A stretch of DNA of 64,000 nucleotides from Dolichospermum compactum NIES-806 (GCF_002368115.1 NZ_AP018316.1:4513142-4577141), one strand, 5' to 3'; numbered from the stretch's first letter, positions 52,280 through 61,840 are shown. The notes: generated by a model from the sequence alone, not told the origin. Made by a program: numbers and translations.

Positions 52280-53530
52280 TCATACTTTAGCCTTTTCTAA
52301 TAATCCATATAACATTTCAATCCGTTTATAATTAACTATATCAGTAATAGTCACTTTTTTAGATTGAACTTCAAAAATGATTCGATATATGCCTACCTTC
52401 GCAATAAAATCATTATCTGGGCTTGAATTCAGATTAGAAAATTCAATTTCTGAACAATCAGGAAAGTTTTCTAGATAACTAATAGCATGACTAATCTTTT
52501 CTTTTTCTTGAGTTGGTAAAGCATCAAGTGCTATTTGTGCGTTATCATCTAGAACTATTTCATTTTTGTTTGGCTGTTGATTTTTAGAGTCAGTAGAAAG
52601 ATCGCAATACTCATCAGATAAGTGTTGAACTTCATTGAAAAAATTAGTTCCTCCTTCTTCTTTTTCTACTGCGTGCTTAATCTTTGCAAATATTTCATCT
52701 TTTTTTTCTGTTGGTTCATTGTGTAACACAGAAACTAATATTTCTTGAAATTTCTGATTCCTTTGTGCTGTAGTTTCCTGATTATTTTTTGTCATACTAA
52801 CCATAATTTGCCTGAAAACCTGTAGAACTGCTATTTTTTGGTTCTCAGATATATTAGAAATCCATTCTCCCAATAACTTAACAATCAACATTATAAAGGT
52901 ATGTAAAACCTCCGAATCTAGCTTCTGAATATAACCGTGAGCCAGACGATTACGCTTTTCTAAGTAAGCTTGAATACTATCAAATTCAGAAATTGATAAC
53001 TCTCCCAAAGAGTACATTGATCTTAGCAATTTTATGAATGGTAAACGTTCAATAGGAATTGATACATCCAATGATCTTTTTCTTAATGCTCCTTCAAAAA
53101 TACTCCAGAGAAAAAGAAAAGCAGGTTCAATATTATTATTTTCAATAAGCTTGCTAACTTGACTAAAATGGTCAACTATTTCTTCCCAGGAAGGTAGTTC
53201 TTCCGATGTTCCTGGTAATGATTCTGCTTGTATATCTTCAAGTGTTACCAATAAAAAACGCCAGCCTGGATGTCTACTTACTTCTTCTGCTACAGATTGT
53301 AACTGCTCAACTGAAACTGGACTAATGCTGGTTTTTATTTCAATTATTAAACCTATTAAACCAGATTCATTTTCATTCTTAGTAGCAAGAATATCGGGTT
53401 GATAATTATCCAAATCAAACGGTAATTGATCTGCTTTCGGGTTTTGTATAACAGTAAATCCTTGATCACGATACTGCTTGATCAAAGATTCAAATTTTTC
53501 ATCATGTAAACTTTTAGTATTGTCTATCAT
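52280..53530 (-). CDS. PD-(D/E)XK nuclease-like / HEPN-like / RelE-ParE-like fusion protein
   Basis: A 416-residue protein with three recognisable parts in one uninterrupted frame. Residues 1-110 look like a restriction-endonuclease-type PD-(D/E)XK fold (YQPDILAT at 43-50 with the Asp, and LIIEIKTS at 61-68 with Glu and Lys). Residues 130-225 are helical and carry RNRLAH (193-198), the R-x4-H motif of HEPN RNase-like domains. Residues 328-412 resemble a RelE/ParE toxin: LDALPTQEKEKISHAISYLENFPD, then VGIYRIIFEVQSKKVTITDIVNY. Its ATG overlaps the TGA of the RusA-like gene upstream (ATGA). The function is unknown; defence or DNA-damage response is plausible. No antitoxin gene is seen next to it. 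Confidence 0.68.
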   Translation of the reverse strand: MIDNTKSLHDEKFESLIKQYRDQGFTVIQNPKADQLPFDLDNYQPDILATKNENESGLIGLIIEIKTSISPVSVEQLQSVAEEVSRHPGWRFLLVTLEDIQAESLPGTSEELPSWEEIVDHFSQVSKLIENNNIEPAFLFLWSIFEGALRKRSLDVSIPIERLPFIKLLRSMYSLGELSISEFDSIQAYLEKRNRLAHGYIQKLDSEVLHTFIMLIVKLLGEWISNISENQKIAVLQVFRQIMVSMTKNNQETTAQRNQKFQEILVSVLHNEPTEKKDEIFAKIKHAVEKEEGGTNFFNEVQHLSDEYCDLSTDSKNQQPNKNEIVLDDNAQIALDALPTQEKEKISHAISYLENFPDCSEIEFSNLNSSPDNDFIAKVGIYRIIFEVQSKKVTITDIVNYKRIEMLYGLLEKAKV

Positions 53531-53934
53531 AAGTATTTTTCCAATGTTTGAGATTCACTTACTTTGACATAAACACACTCTTCGCCAATGATGACACCTT
53601 CCTGTAATAATAAAGGTAAATTTGTTATATCAATTGGCTCAGATAAAAACCGACGATGACTCTCTACATCTGATATTAGTCCATCATTTTCATAAACTAA
53701 CTCATTGAGTGCATCCTGAATGGGTTTAATAATGTTATCGGTGTCAGGTGGCCTATCATCACAAAGATAAATTAGCGTTAACTGTAAATTGACATTTTTA
53801 ATTGGACTGCCACCTGTCCAAACCTTTTGAGCTTCAGAACGAAGAAAAGTTTTCCATTCATTACGTCCTTTTGATTTTCCTTGTAATGAAACAGTCCGCT
53901 TGCGAATGAGAAGTTCAAAATATATTATTGACAT
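53527..53934 (-). CDS. RusA-family Holliday junction resolvase-like protein
   Basis: A 135-residue protein with the RusA pattern: RPPDTDNIIKPIQDALNE (about 61-78, Asp64, Asp66, Lys70) and ENDGLISDVESHRR (about 82-95, Asp84). RusA is a dimeric crossover junction endonuclease, usually from prophages. Lengths of 120-140 residues are normal. It is the upstream partner of the nuclease-HEPN-ParE fusion gene, with a 4-base ATGA overlap, so the two proteins are made together. The C-terminal 35 residues are acidic and not typical. No other phage gene is nearby. Confidence 0.82.
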   Translation of the reverse strand: MSIIYFELLIRKRTVSLQGKSKGRNEWKTFLRSEAQKVWTGGSPIKNVNLQLTLIYLCDDRPPDTDNIIKPIQDALNELVYENDGLISDVESHRRFLSEPIDITNLPLLLQEGVIIGEECVYVKVSESQTLEKYL

Positions 53935-53968
53935 TCCCAGTCCATCTCTTGATTATAACTTAATAAAC

Positions 53969-54229
53969 TTACAGCACTTTCCACCACTTACTCCTCAAGT
54001 CTTGGGTGTATCTCAAAATTGTACTAAATTTATACCTATTTCTTTGACTATATAGTTTCAAAAATAAATCAAATAAGTCAAGTTGATAGCCGTACTGTAT
54101 AGCTAGAGTATCAAAAATAACGATAGAGATGTGCTTGTCCCTATCGTTGATCATTTGGCTAAATCTGTACTGAAAATTATCTGAAAATGAAATATTCAAC
54201 TCATCATGGCGATCGCCTAACTTGTACAA
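53969..54229 (-). CDS. Uncertain small ORF, 86 codons
   Basis: An open frame starting at a TTG that shows no family I know (for example HISIVIFDTLAIQYGYQLDLFDLFLKLY). It lies 34 bases upstream of the RusA-like gene on the same strand and could be a first gene of that operon, or the decayed end of something else. The TTG start and the lack of a Shine-Dalgarno sequence speak against it. The region also contains the promoter of the divergent ABC ATPase gene. Confidence 0.25.
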   Translation of the reverse strand: MYKLGDRHDELNISFSDNFQYRFSQMINDRDKHISIVIFDTLAIQYGYQLDLFDLFLKLYSQRNRYKFSTILRYTQDLRSKWWKVL

Positions 54230-54276
54230 TAAAAGATAGATTGTTGCGAATTGTATAGTTAAGGATTATAGCTGTC

Positions 54277-55296
54277 ATGACTGCCGCTGTTTTGATCGAA
54301 AATCTTAAAAAAAGCTACGGTAATGTAGTCGCAGTCCAGGATGTTTCCTTTCAAGTCCAAACTGGAGAAATTTTTGGGTTACTTGGACCTAACGGGGCAG
54401 GGAAAACGACCACTCTCCGGGCTTTATGTACGCTAACAACGCCCGATACTGGGAAAATTGAAGTTTCTGGCATTTCTGTCTTAAATCACCCCAAATTGGC
54501 TAGACAAAAACTGGGTTATGTAGCTCAAGAAGTAGCTTTGGATAAGGTACTAACTGGACGGGAGTTACTACAATTACAAGCGGCATTGTATCACCTTCCT
54601 GGTGCGGTGATTAAACAGCGCATTAATACTATTTTGGATTTGCTGGGGTTACAAGAATATGCAGATAAAAAAACTGGAACTTATTCCGGTGGTTTACGCA
54701 AACGGCTAGATTTAGCGGCTGGGTTACTTCATGCGCCTGATGTGTTGGTATTAGATGAACCAACGGTAGGATTGGATATTGAAAGTCGGGTTGTAGTCTG
54801 GGAGTTTTTGCGACAATTGCGGGCTGGGGGAACTACTGTGGTAATTACCAGCCATTATTTAGAAGAAGTTGATGCTTTAGCTGACAGAGTAGCAATTATT
54901 GATAGAGGTTTGGTTATTGCTAATGGTACACCTTCTCAGTTAAAAGACCAGGTGGGGGGTGATCGGATCACTTTAAGAATCCGTGAATTTTCACCCTCAG
55001 AAGAAGCCGAAACTGCCAAAAACCTGTTATCAGCCTTACCTTTTGTCCAAGAAATCATCATCAACAGCGCCCAAGGTAACTCTCTAAATTTAGTAGTTAC
55101 TCCGCAAAATGACGTTTTGATCACGATTCAACAAGTATTAAATAATGCCAACTTACCAATTTTTGGCATCGCTCAATCTCGTCCTAGTTTAGATGATGTT
55201 TACCTAGCAGCCACCGGCAAAACCTTAATGGATGCCGAATTAGCCGCTGTAGCCAATCGTGATCCTAAAGCCGAGAAAAAGCAAAATATGAGATAG
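54277..55296 (+). CDS. ABC transporter ATP-binding protein (DrrA/ABC-2 export type)
   Basis: A 339-residue ATPase with the complete ABC set: Walker A GPNGAGKTT, Q-loop YVAQEVALD, signature YSGGLRKRLDLA, Walker B VLVLDEPTVGLD and H-loop TSHYLEE. The C-terminal extension (about residues 215-320) is like the DrrA/CcmA group that pairs with ABC-2 membrane proteins. No permease gene is adjacent, since the next gene is a CheW-like protein 325 bases away, so the partner must be elsewhere. A hairpin follows the stop. Confidence 0.9.
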   Translation: MTAAVLIENLKKSYGNVVAVQDVSFQVQTGEIFGLLGPNGAGKTTTLRALCTLTTPDTGKIEVSGISVLNHPKLARQKLGYVAQEVALDKVLTGRELLQLQAALYHLPGAVIKQRINTILDLLGLQEYADKKTGTYSGGLRKRLDLAAGLLHAPDVLVLDEPTVGLDIESRVVVWEFLRQLRAGGTTVVITSHYLEEVDALADRVAIIDRGLVIANGTPSQLKDQVGGDRITLRIREFSPSEEAETAKNLLSALPFVQEIIINSAQGNSLNLVVTPQNDVLITIQQVLNNANLPIFGIAQSRPSLDDVYLAATGKTLMDAELAAVANRDPKAEKKQNMR

Positions 55297-55326
55297 AGAA
55301 AATCGAGAATAGGTAAAGTAACTAAA

Positions 55327-55362
55327 CCCTTAGTTGCTTACCATCAAGTAGACAACTAAGGG
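55327..55362 (+). terminator. Hairpin after the ABC ATPase gene
   Basis: A perfect 10-bp stem CCCTTAGTTG/CAACTAAGGG with a 16-base loop, 30 bases after the stop. There is no T run, so termination is possible but not certain. The following 260 bases to 55621 contain only a short VEEAVEKAISEMS-like piece of lost coding sequence near 55380-55421 and the promoter of the chemosensory operon. Confidence 0.5.
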
Positions 55363-55621
55363 CAATTGGTGTTGTCGCGGTGGAAGAAGCTGTAGAAAAG
55401 GCTATTAGTGAAATGTCTTGAAACCAGGGATGTGTAAATCTGTAGTGACAATAATTACAAGGCTGTTAGAGCGTTTAAACTCTGCCACTAAATTAGCACC
55501 TACCGTATACTTGGCACAGATGAAGAGATGGAGAAATTACTGGACTGGAATGATATGAATGATAAGTAAGGTAGTATGGGAGAAAGTTATGGAAACTTAT
55601 TGATTTTAATTATACTTACTT

Positions 55622-56119
55622 ATGAAAAAGTTGCAAATTGACTTTAACCATCAAGCCATACATAACACTCGAGAAGATGGCTATCTTAAATTTCAACTTA
55701 ATCAACAAACAGGTGCTGTTTTATCCATTGCTCATACGCAGGAAGCAATTATTGTACCAGTGACATCGGTTACAGCTATTCCAAATATGCCTGCTTGTAT
55801 ATTAGGATTGATGAATTGGCGCAGTCATATAATTTGGGTAGTTGATTTACCGAAGATGTTTAATCTAGAATGTCTTGATCATCGGTTGCATCAGTATAAT
55901 ATTATTGTTATTCAAATAGAATCAATGATTTTAGGTTTAGTCGTTCAAGAAATTAAAGGTACAACCAAGTTTATTGCTGATGATATCCGTTCTCCTGTGG
56001 GACAAGTAGCATCTAGTTTAGTACCGTATTTATGTGGTTGTGTGGTGCAACAAGAAGAAATTTTATTGGTATTAAATGCAGTACATATTTTAAGTTCAGA
56101 TGTTTTTTGTATTAACTAA
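55622..56119 (+). CDS. cheW: CheW-like chemosensory adaptor
   Basis: A 165-residue protein with a single CheW domain: YLKFQLNQQTGAVLSIAHTQEAI, VTAIPNMPACILGLMNWRSHIIWVVDL and a C-terminal VLNAVHIL. CheW links receptors to the CheA kinase. It is the first gene of a cheW-mcp-cheA operon. The order is the same as the C-D-E part of hmp/pil-type chemosensory clusters that control hormogonium motility in Nostocales, but the two receiver genes usually in front are missing here. Confidence 0.9.
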   Translation: MKKLQIDFNHQAIHNTREDGYLKFQLNQQTGAVLSIAHTQEAIIVPVTSVTAIPNMPACILGLMNWRSHIIWVVDLPKMFNLECLDHRLHQYNIIVIQIESMILGLVVQEIKGTTKFIADDIRSPVGQVASSLVPYLCGCVVQQEEILLVLNAVHILSSDVFCIN

Positions 56120-56178
56120 GAATTAATACTCAAAGAAAGTGGTAATTTTTTATTTTATAGATGTGGTGTGAGGAATAT

Positions 56179-58803
56179 ATGTTGAATAAAACTGATATCA
56201 AACAAAGTAGCAATTCTCAAAATCAAGCATCTTTAATTTCTCCAGCTAAAGTTGTTGATAGTAGAGGAAAAAGTCCCATTTATCAGAGGTCTTGGTATCA
56301 GGGGTTAGCATATTTGCGAAAATTTAATTTGAGTGCCAAATCTATAATTTTGTCTATAGCTATTGGTACTTTACCCGTTTTGGGAATTGGCGTGATCGCT
56401 TATATTTTCGGTAGTAAGTTAATTACAAAACAAATTATTACATCCCAAGAAAATACAGCAATTAACTTAAGCGATAAAGTTAATAACTTTATTGGACAAC
56501 GCTATGGAGATATTCAGATACTATCTAATATATCTTTTTCAAGTCCGATGCAAGATACAGAAAAAGCAATAGCAGAAAAATCTAGGCAAATATCCAAAGT
56601 TGATAACAGCACAATTAATATAGAAACAAAATCGTCCTTAGATCGCTTGATAAAAACTAGTAATGTTTATGATAATGTAGCCATATTTGATATTAATGGA
56701 CAAGTGATCGTTCAGTCATCAGGAGAATCTTTAAGTCCAGAAAAACAACTGATCTATTTTCAAGATGTAGTTAAACAAAATACTCCTATTATTAGTCAAC
56801 CAGAAATAGTTAAAAATATAGGCGCAGTGATTTATATAGCTGCACCAATTAAGGATGCAATTGAGGGTAATACTATCGGTATAGTCAGAACTCGTATGCC
56901 TATAAAAGCCTTAGAAAAAGTAATACAAGGTTATATAGATGAGACTAATCAATATTATTTTTTAGATGCAACGGGAAAAATTTTAATTAGTTCTTACCCA
57001 GATTTATTTGGTGAAAAATTTATCAATATATATCCGAGTTTAACTAATGTTTTGAATGCAAAAAATATTGATACATTTACAGCCATTGCCAAAAATAATC
57101 AAAAGCAGCAACTTATTAGTTATATACCATTTTCCAAAATATCAGGTTTACCAGAGATCAAGTGGCAATTAATTATAGAAAAAGATACAGCGATCGCCTT
57201 TAAGCAACAAAGAGAATTTTTGACATTAACTGCTAGTAAAACACCATTAATCGCATTATTAATGACGTTGCTTGTAGCTTGGTTAAGTCAGCGGATTAAT
57301 GCTAAGATTGCGAATACATCCATAGCAGAAGCTCAGGAAATTCAAGAGCAGATAAATCTAAGTGTAGTCAACAAACAAGAAGATCAAGAAAGAGAAATTG
57401 AATGGCTCAAGTTACTGCTAGAGGTGACTAGAAAAATTCGGCTAAATCTTCAGTCTGAAGTTATTTATCAAACAGCAATTTCTGAAGTTAGTCATATTCT
57501 AAAAACAGATAGAGTCATCATTTATAAACTCCACCGAAAAACGCAAGCTGTCAAAGTAATTGCTGAATCGGTAATTGATGATTGTCAAAAAATGCTCGGT
57601 GTGTATAACAATGATTCTCACTGGCGAGAACTTGGGAAAAGTGATCAATTTGAGTCCATATCAGACATTGAACAAGAAGCAAATTTAACCAGCAGTTATA
57701 TCGAATGGTTAAAGAAATTTTCTGTACAAAGTAGTTTAACTGCACCAATTTTAAGTCATGGAGAAATTCAAGGATTCTTGATTGCTCATCATTGTCATCA
57801 TCCTCATGTTTGGCAAGTTGAAGAAATTAATTTTTTAACCCAAATTGCTACACAAGTCGGCTATGCTTTAGAACAATCTCATCTCCTAGTAGAGATCAGA
57901 AAATTGAAAGCTAATAGTCAAACAAATATTAATCAAGACTCTCTAGAAATCCAGAATTTTCAGGATAGTATTCAGCCAATTGTGAACCAAATTCAACAAG
58001 CTGTTAGTGAAGTAAATGTTTATTTAGAAAAATTCACCACAGAGGCAATTCTAGAACCTGAAAAAATGCACCAAAGCTTAGAAAATATTGAAAATATGAC
58101 CATTACTATTCAATCTATCGCTGATATAGCACAGCAAGCTGTCACCATTGTTAATGATGCTAACCATACAGCTACTAAAACTGGAGCAGAGATGGATTTA
58201 ACATTGCAAAATATTTTCTGTGTCCAAGAAACGGTTGATGAAATAACTAAAAAAGTGAGACGTTTAGGGGAATCTTCTCAACAAATTTCTCGTGTGGTTT
58301 CCATAATTAATCAAATTTCCATGCAAACTAATTTATTAGCAATTAATGCGGGAATTGAAGCTGCAAGAGCCGGAGAAGAAGGTCAAGGTTTTGCAGTGGT
58401 AGCTGAAGAAGTTGGCGAATTAGCCGCCAGAAGTGCAGCCGCTACTCAAGAAATTGAGGAAATAATTGCCAAAATTCAACAAGAAACAGGTGAAGTATTA
58501 AAAACTATGTCAATGGGAACTAATCAAGTTACCCAAAGCAGCAATATTATCGAAAATGCCAAGCATAATTTACAACAAATCGTTGATGTATCTCAGCAAA
58601 TATATACCTTAGTTCAGTCAATTTTAAGTTCTACTCAATCTCAAGTTCAAACATCACAAATTGTTAGTCAAACTATTAAAGATATTACTCTTGTATCAGC
58701 ACGTAATAGTCATAATTCGCGTCAAGTTTCCCAATCTTTACAAAAAGCAGTAGATATTTCTCAAGAGTTAAAAGATACTATTGAGACTTTCCCACCTAAT
58801 TGA
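56179..58803 (+). CDS. Methyl-accepting chemotaxis protein with Cache-like and GAF domains
   Basis: About 874 residues. A cytoplasmic N-terminus of about 50 residues is followed by TM1 (about 54-78), a 280-residue extracytoplasmic Cache-like sensor and TM2 (about 350-370). A GAF domain follows (about 415-570, EVSHILKTDRVIIYKL and VEEINFLTQIATQVGYALEQS), then the MCP signalling domain with the hairpin tip TNLLAINAGIEAARAGEEGQG. I chose ATG 56179 because GAGG stands 5-7 bases before it; another ATG is at 56161. It overlaps no neighbour; cheA starts 50 bases after it. The presumed ligand is unknown; GAF suggests a bilin or small molecule. Confidence 0.9.
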   Translation: MLNKTDIKQSSNSQNQASLISPAKVVDSRGKSPIYQRSWYQGLAYLRKFNLSAKSIILSIAIGTLPVLGIGVIAYIFGSKLITKQIITSQENTAINLSDKVNNFIGQRYGDIQILSNISFSSPMQDTEKAIAEKSRQISKVDNSTINIETKSSLDRLIKTSNVYDNVAIFDINGQVIVQSSGESLSPEKQLIYFQDVVKQNTPIISQPEIVKNIGAVIYIAAPIKDAIEGNTIGIVRTRMPIKALEKVIQGYIDETNQYYFLDATGKILISSYPDLFGEKFINIYPSLTNVLNAKNIDTFTAIAKNNQKQQLISYIPFSKISGLPEIKWQLIIEKDTAIAFKQQREFLTLTASKTPLIALLMTLLVAWLSQRINAKIANTSIAEAQEIQEQINLSVVNKQEDQEREIEWLKLLLEVTRKIRLNLQSEVIYQTAISEVSHILKTDRVIIYKLHRKTQAVKVIAESVIDDCQKMLGVYNNDSHWRELGKSDQFESISDIEQEANLTSSYIEWLKKFSVQSSLTAPILSHGEIQGFLIAHHCHHPHVWQVEEINFLTQIATQVGYALEQSHLLVEIRKLKANSQTNINQDSLEIQNFQDSIQPIVNQIQQAVSEVNVYLEKFTTEAILEPEKMHQSLENIENMTITIQSIADIAQQAVTIVNDANHTATKTGAEMDLTLQNIFCVQETVDEITKKVRRLGESSQQISRVVSIINQISMQTNLLAINAGIEAARAGEEGQGFAVVAEEVGELAARSAAATQEIEEIIAKIQQETGEVLKTMSMGTNQVTQSSNIIENAKHNLQQIVDVSQQIYTLVQSILSSTQSQVQTSQIVSQTIKDITLVSARNSHNSRQVSQSLQKAVDISQELKDTIETFPPN

Positions 58804-58831
58804 TATTCTCATTTGTTCTGAATTAATAAAT

Positions 58832-58860
58832 AATGACTAAGGACTAATGACTAATGACTA
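58832..58860 (+). repeat. TAATGAC heptamer repeat forming the cheA start
   Basis: TAATGACTAAGGACTAATGACTAATGACTAAAG: the last unit is the ATG ACT AAA start of cheA, the same arrangement as at 36849-36890. Confidence 0.8.
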
Positions 58861-61763
58861 AAGATAAAGAATTGGAAATCCAGATGCAATTTCTGGAAGA
58901 AGCAACTGATTATCTCAATACTTTAGAAGGGGTATTACTGGAAATTGACATCAGCAAACGTATTGAATTAGAACATATCAACGCTGCAATGCGAGCCGCC
59001 CATTCTATTAAAGGTGGAGCAGCAATGATGGGATTTCGCGTATTAAGTGATTTAGCTCATAAATTGGAAGATGCCTTTAAAGTTTTAAAGACTCAAAAAG
59101 ATTCTTTGGAACTTGATACTCATTTACAAAGTTTATTACTATCTAGTGTTGATTGGCTACGACAGATTGTTGAGTTACTGGCAAAGGGTAATAATCTGGA
59201 TGATAGTTGGTTAAGAAAATTTTGTTATCCCGTTTTTGACGAACTTTATGAGCGTTTAGGTGAACCGACTCCAGAAAATATCACAACTTTGCTATCATCC
59301 GAAGATGACACAGAAATTATCCCTTTATTATTTGAAACTGAAGTTGAAGAGTATTTACAACACCTAGAAGCTAGATTAAAAAATAGTAATAAATCGGGAT
59401 TAAGAGCAGAGTTGGTAATGATGGCAACTGAGTTAGGTGGGTTAGGAGAAATGCTGCAATTAACAGCTTTTACCCAACTATGTCAATCAGTTAGCCATTA
59501 TTTAGAAACTGACCCTGATAGTTGTTTAGAAATTGCTGATTTAGCATTAAAAGCATGGCGACAATCTCAAAATTTAGTATTAAGTAATCAACGAGATAAT
59601 TTACCAACTAGAATTGATTTTGGTGAAGTTATTCATGATCGTCCTCCGATTTTAGCAAATCAGCAAGATCATTTATTGTATAAATCAGCTATTTCTGATT
59701 TTGATTTATTAGAAAATGTTGAATTATATCCAGAAAGTGCTGATAGAGTATCAACCTCAGAAAATATCCCCATAGATTATAAATATACTGAACGTAAAAG
59801 TGATATTAATTCACCGCCTAAAGAAAGGGAAAACCAGGAAAATACAGTTAGAATTCCTAGTAAACATTTAGAAAAAATTAATGATTTATTTGGAGAAGTT
59901 ATTATTCAACGTAATGGGTTAAATGTGCAAATGGAAAGATTACGTAAATTAGTGCGTAATCTCAGTCAAAGAGTCCAAATTCTTGATCAGGAAAATCAAG
60001 AACTGCGAACAGCCTACGCAAAAATAATAACTCATAATCATCTGTCAGACGAATCACCTAATCATGGTAATCAAGAAGCAGAAAATAATTTTATAGAACA
60101 AGATAGCTATCAAAAACTGAATTTATTATCTCAAAATGTGATGGAAACTATTGTCCAAGTTGCAGAAGTTACCAGCGATATTCAATTAAGTGTGGACGAT
60201 ACAGACCAAATAGCAAGAAAACTAAATAAAACTTCTAAACAATTACAAAGACAATTAACCCAGGTGAGAATGCGTCCTTTTTCCGATTTAGTAGAACGTT
60301 TTCCTAGAGCTATTAGGGATTTAAACGTTGAGTATGGAAAAAATGTACAATTAAAAATTGAAGGTGGAAATACTTTAATTGAAAGAGGTATTTTGGAGGC
60401 TTTAAATGAGCCTTTGATGCACTTGTTACGCAATGCTTTTGATCATGGAATTGAAGATCCTACTACTCGTAAAAATCAAGGAAAACCTGAACAAGGTTTG
60501 ATTGAAATGAAAGCAGCCTATCACAGTAATCGCACGATTATTACTATTCGTGATGATGGTCAAGGTATTTCTTTAGACAAAATTCGTCACCGGGCTTTAA
60601 AAATGGGTTTGGATGATTCTTTATTAGCGATCGCTAGTGATGAAGAACTACTATCATTGATTTTTGAACCAGGATTTAGTACCTCGGAACAGGTAACAGC
60701 TTTATCTGGTCGGGGCGTAGGCATGGATGTAGTTCGTAATAATCTGAAATTAGCGCGAGGAGATGTGAATGTTGACACCCAAGCTGGAGTAGGGACAAAG
60801 TTTACCTTATCAGTACCATTTACCTTATCAGTCGCGCGGGTTTTATTGGTTGAGAGCGATCGCTTAGTGTTAGCATTTTTTACAGACGTAATCGAGGAAA
60901 TTTTCTTACTAGAACAGGAGCAAATCTTCTCCCAAGACGGGAAAGAATTTATTAACTGGCAAAACAATCAATTACCATTACTGCGTCTCAATAAATACTT
61001 TGAGTTTAATTGCTCCCGCTACAATAACTTAGAAATAGAAACTCTGCCGATTATTAATGCTACAAGTGTATTGATAGTCAAACATGATCATCAACAAGTC
61101 GCAGTTCAAGTAGAACGCTGCTGGGGTGAACAAGAAGTAGCTATTCGTCAAGTAGAAGGTAGTATTCCCCTTCCCAGTGGTTTTAATAACTGTACAATTC
61201 TTGGTGATGGTCGAGTAGTTCCCCTAATTAATACCAATGATTTAGTATCTTGGATTACGACAGGCGAACGTCCCCACATCAGTAATAAATTACCAACCAC
61301 AAGACTACAAACTGCATTCCTCAAACCGCCAAAAGTAACCACTATCAATCAACCTGGTTGCAAAAAAGGTATAATTTTGATTGTTGATGATTCCATTAAC
61401 GTCCGCCGTTACCTAGCACTAACCCTGGAAAAAGGCGGGTATCAAGTAGAACAGGCTAAAGATGGTCAAGAAGCTTTAGAAAAGCTAGAAAGTGGTTTGC
61501 AAGTCCAAGCGGTGATCTGTGATATTGAAATGCCTCGTATTGACGGTTATAGCTTTTTAGAGCGAATCAACAACAATACAGAGTTGAGAAATATTCCTGT
61601 TGCTATGTTAACATCCCGTAGTAGTAGTAAGCATCGTCAGTTAGCTATGCAATTAGGAGCAAAAGCTTATTTTTCTAAACCGTACAATGAGCAAGAATTA
61701 TTACGGACATTAGAAGAAATAATTTTCCAGATTGCAGAAACAAGATTAATTCGTAATTCGTAA
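58854..61763 (+). CDS. cheA: CheA-type hybrid histidine kinase with C-terminal receiver domain
   Basis: A 969-residue hybrid kinase. An N-terminal Hpt domain has the phosphorylated His50 in RAAHSIKGGAAMMGF. A linker with a second Hpt-like region follows (about 150-240). The dimerisation helices are near 330-370, and the HATPase domain has LNEPLMHLLRNAFDHGIEDP, IRDDGQGIS and SGRGVGMDVVRNNL. A CheW-like regulatory domain comes next. The receiver (about 838-958) has ILIVDDSINVRR, CDIEMPRIDGY with the phospho-acceptor Asp, MLTSRSSSKHR and YFSKPY. It phosphorylates its own receiver or a separate CheY elsewhere; none is in this cluster. cheR and cheB are also absent. The stop codon lies in a GAATTCGTAATTTGG-type tandem repeat. 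Confidence 0.95.
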   Translation: MTKDKELEIQMQFLEEATDYLNTLEGVLLEIDISKRIELEHINAAMRAAHSIKGGAAMMGFRVLSDLAHKLEDAFKVLKTQKDSLELDTHLQSLLLSSVDWLRQIVELLAKGNNLDDSWLRKFCYPVFDELYERLGEPTPENITTLLSSEDDTEIIPLLFETEVEEYLQHLEARLKNSNKSGLRAELVMMATELGGLGEMLQLTAFTQLCQSVSHYLETDPDSCLEIADLALKAWRQSQNLVLSNQRDNLPTRIDFGEVIHDRPPILANQQDHLLYKSAISDFDLLENVELYPESADRVSTSENIPIDYKYTERKSDINSPPKERENQENTVRIPSKHLEKINDLFGEVIIQRNGLNVQMERLRKLVRNLSQRVQILDQENQELRTAYAKIITHNHLSDESPNHGNQEAENNFIEQDSYQKLNLLSQNVMETIVQVAEVTSDIQLSVDDTDQIARKLNKTSKQLQRQLTQVRMRPFSDLVERFPRAIRDLNVEYGKNVQLKIEGGNTLIERGILEALNEPLMHLLRNAFDHGIEDPTTRKNQGKPEQGLIEMKAAYHSNRTIITIRDDGQGISLDKIRHRALKMGLDDSLLAIASDEELLSLIFEPGFSTSEQVTALSGRGVGMDVVRNNLKLARGDVNVDTQAGVGTKFTLSVPFTLSVARVLLVESDRLVLAFFTDVIEEIFLLEQEQIFSQDGKEFINWQNNQLPLLRLNKYFEFNCSRYNNLEIETLPIINATSVLIVKHDHQQVAVQVERCWGEQEVAIRQVEGSIPLPSGFNNCTILGDGRVVPLINTNDLVSWITTGERPHISNKLPTTRLQTAFLKPPKVTTINQPGCKKGIILIVDDSINVRRYLALTLEKGGYQVEQAKDGQEALEKLESGLQVQAVICDIEMPRIDGYSFLERINNNTELRNIPVAMLTSRSSSKHRQLAMQLGAKAYFSKPYNEQELLRTLEEIIFQIAETRLIRNS

Positions 61764-61840
61764 TTTGGAATTTGGAATTCGTAATTTGGAATTCGTAATT
61801 TGGAATTCGTAATTTGGAATTCGTAATTCGTAATTAAGTT
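61752..61840. repeat. AATTCGTAATTTGG tandem repeat at the cheA 3' end
   Basis: Five to six degenerate copies of the unit start within the last codons of cheA (ATT CGT AAT TCG TAA) and run 75 bases downstream. A short stretch follows, and then an AAGTAGGT MITE. Confidence 0.85.

Noticed and set aside
55380..55425. Short VEEAVEKAISEMS coding piece after the ABC ATPase
   Set aside because: Only about 15 codons remain; it may be a lost gene end, too short to name.
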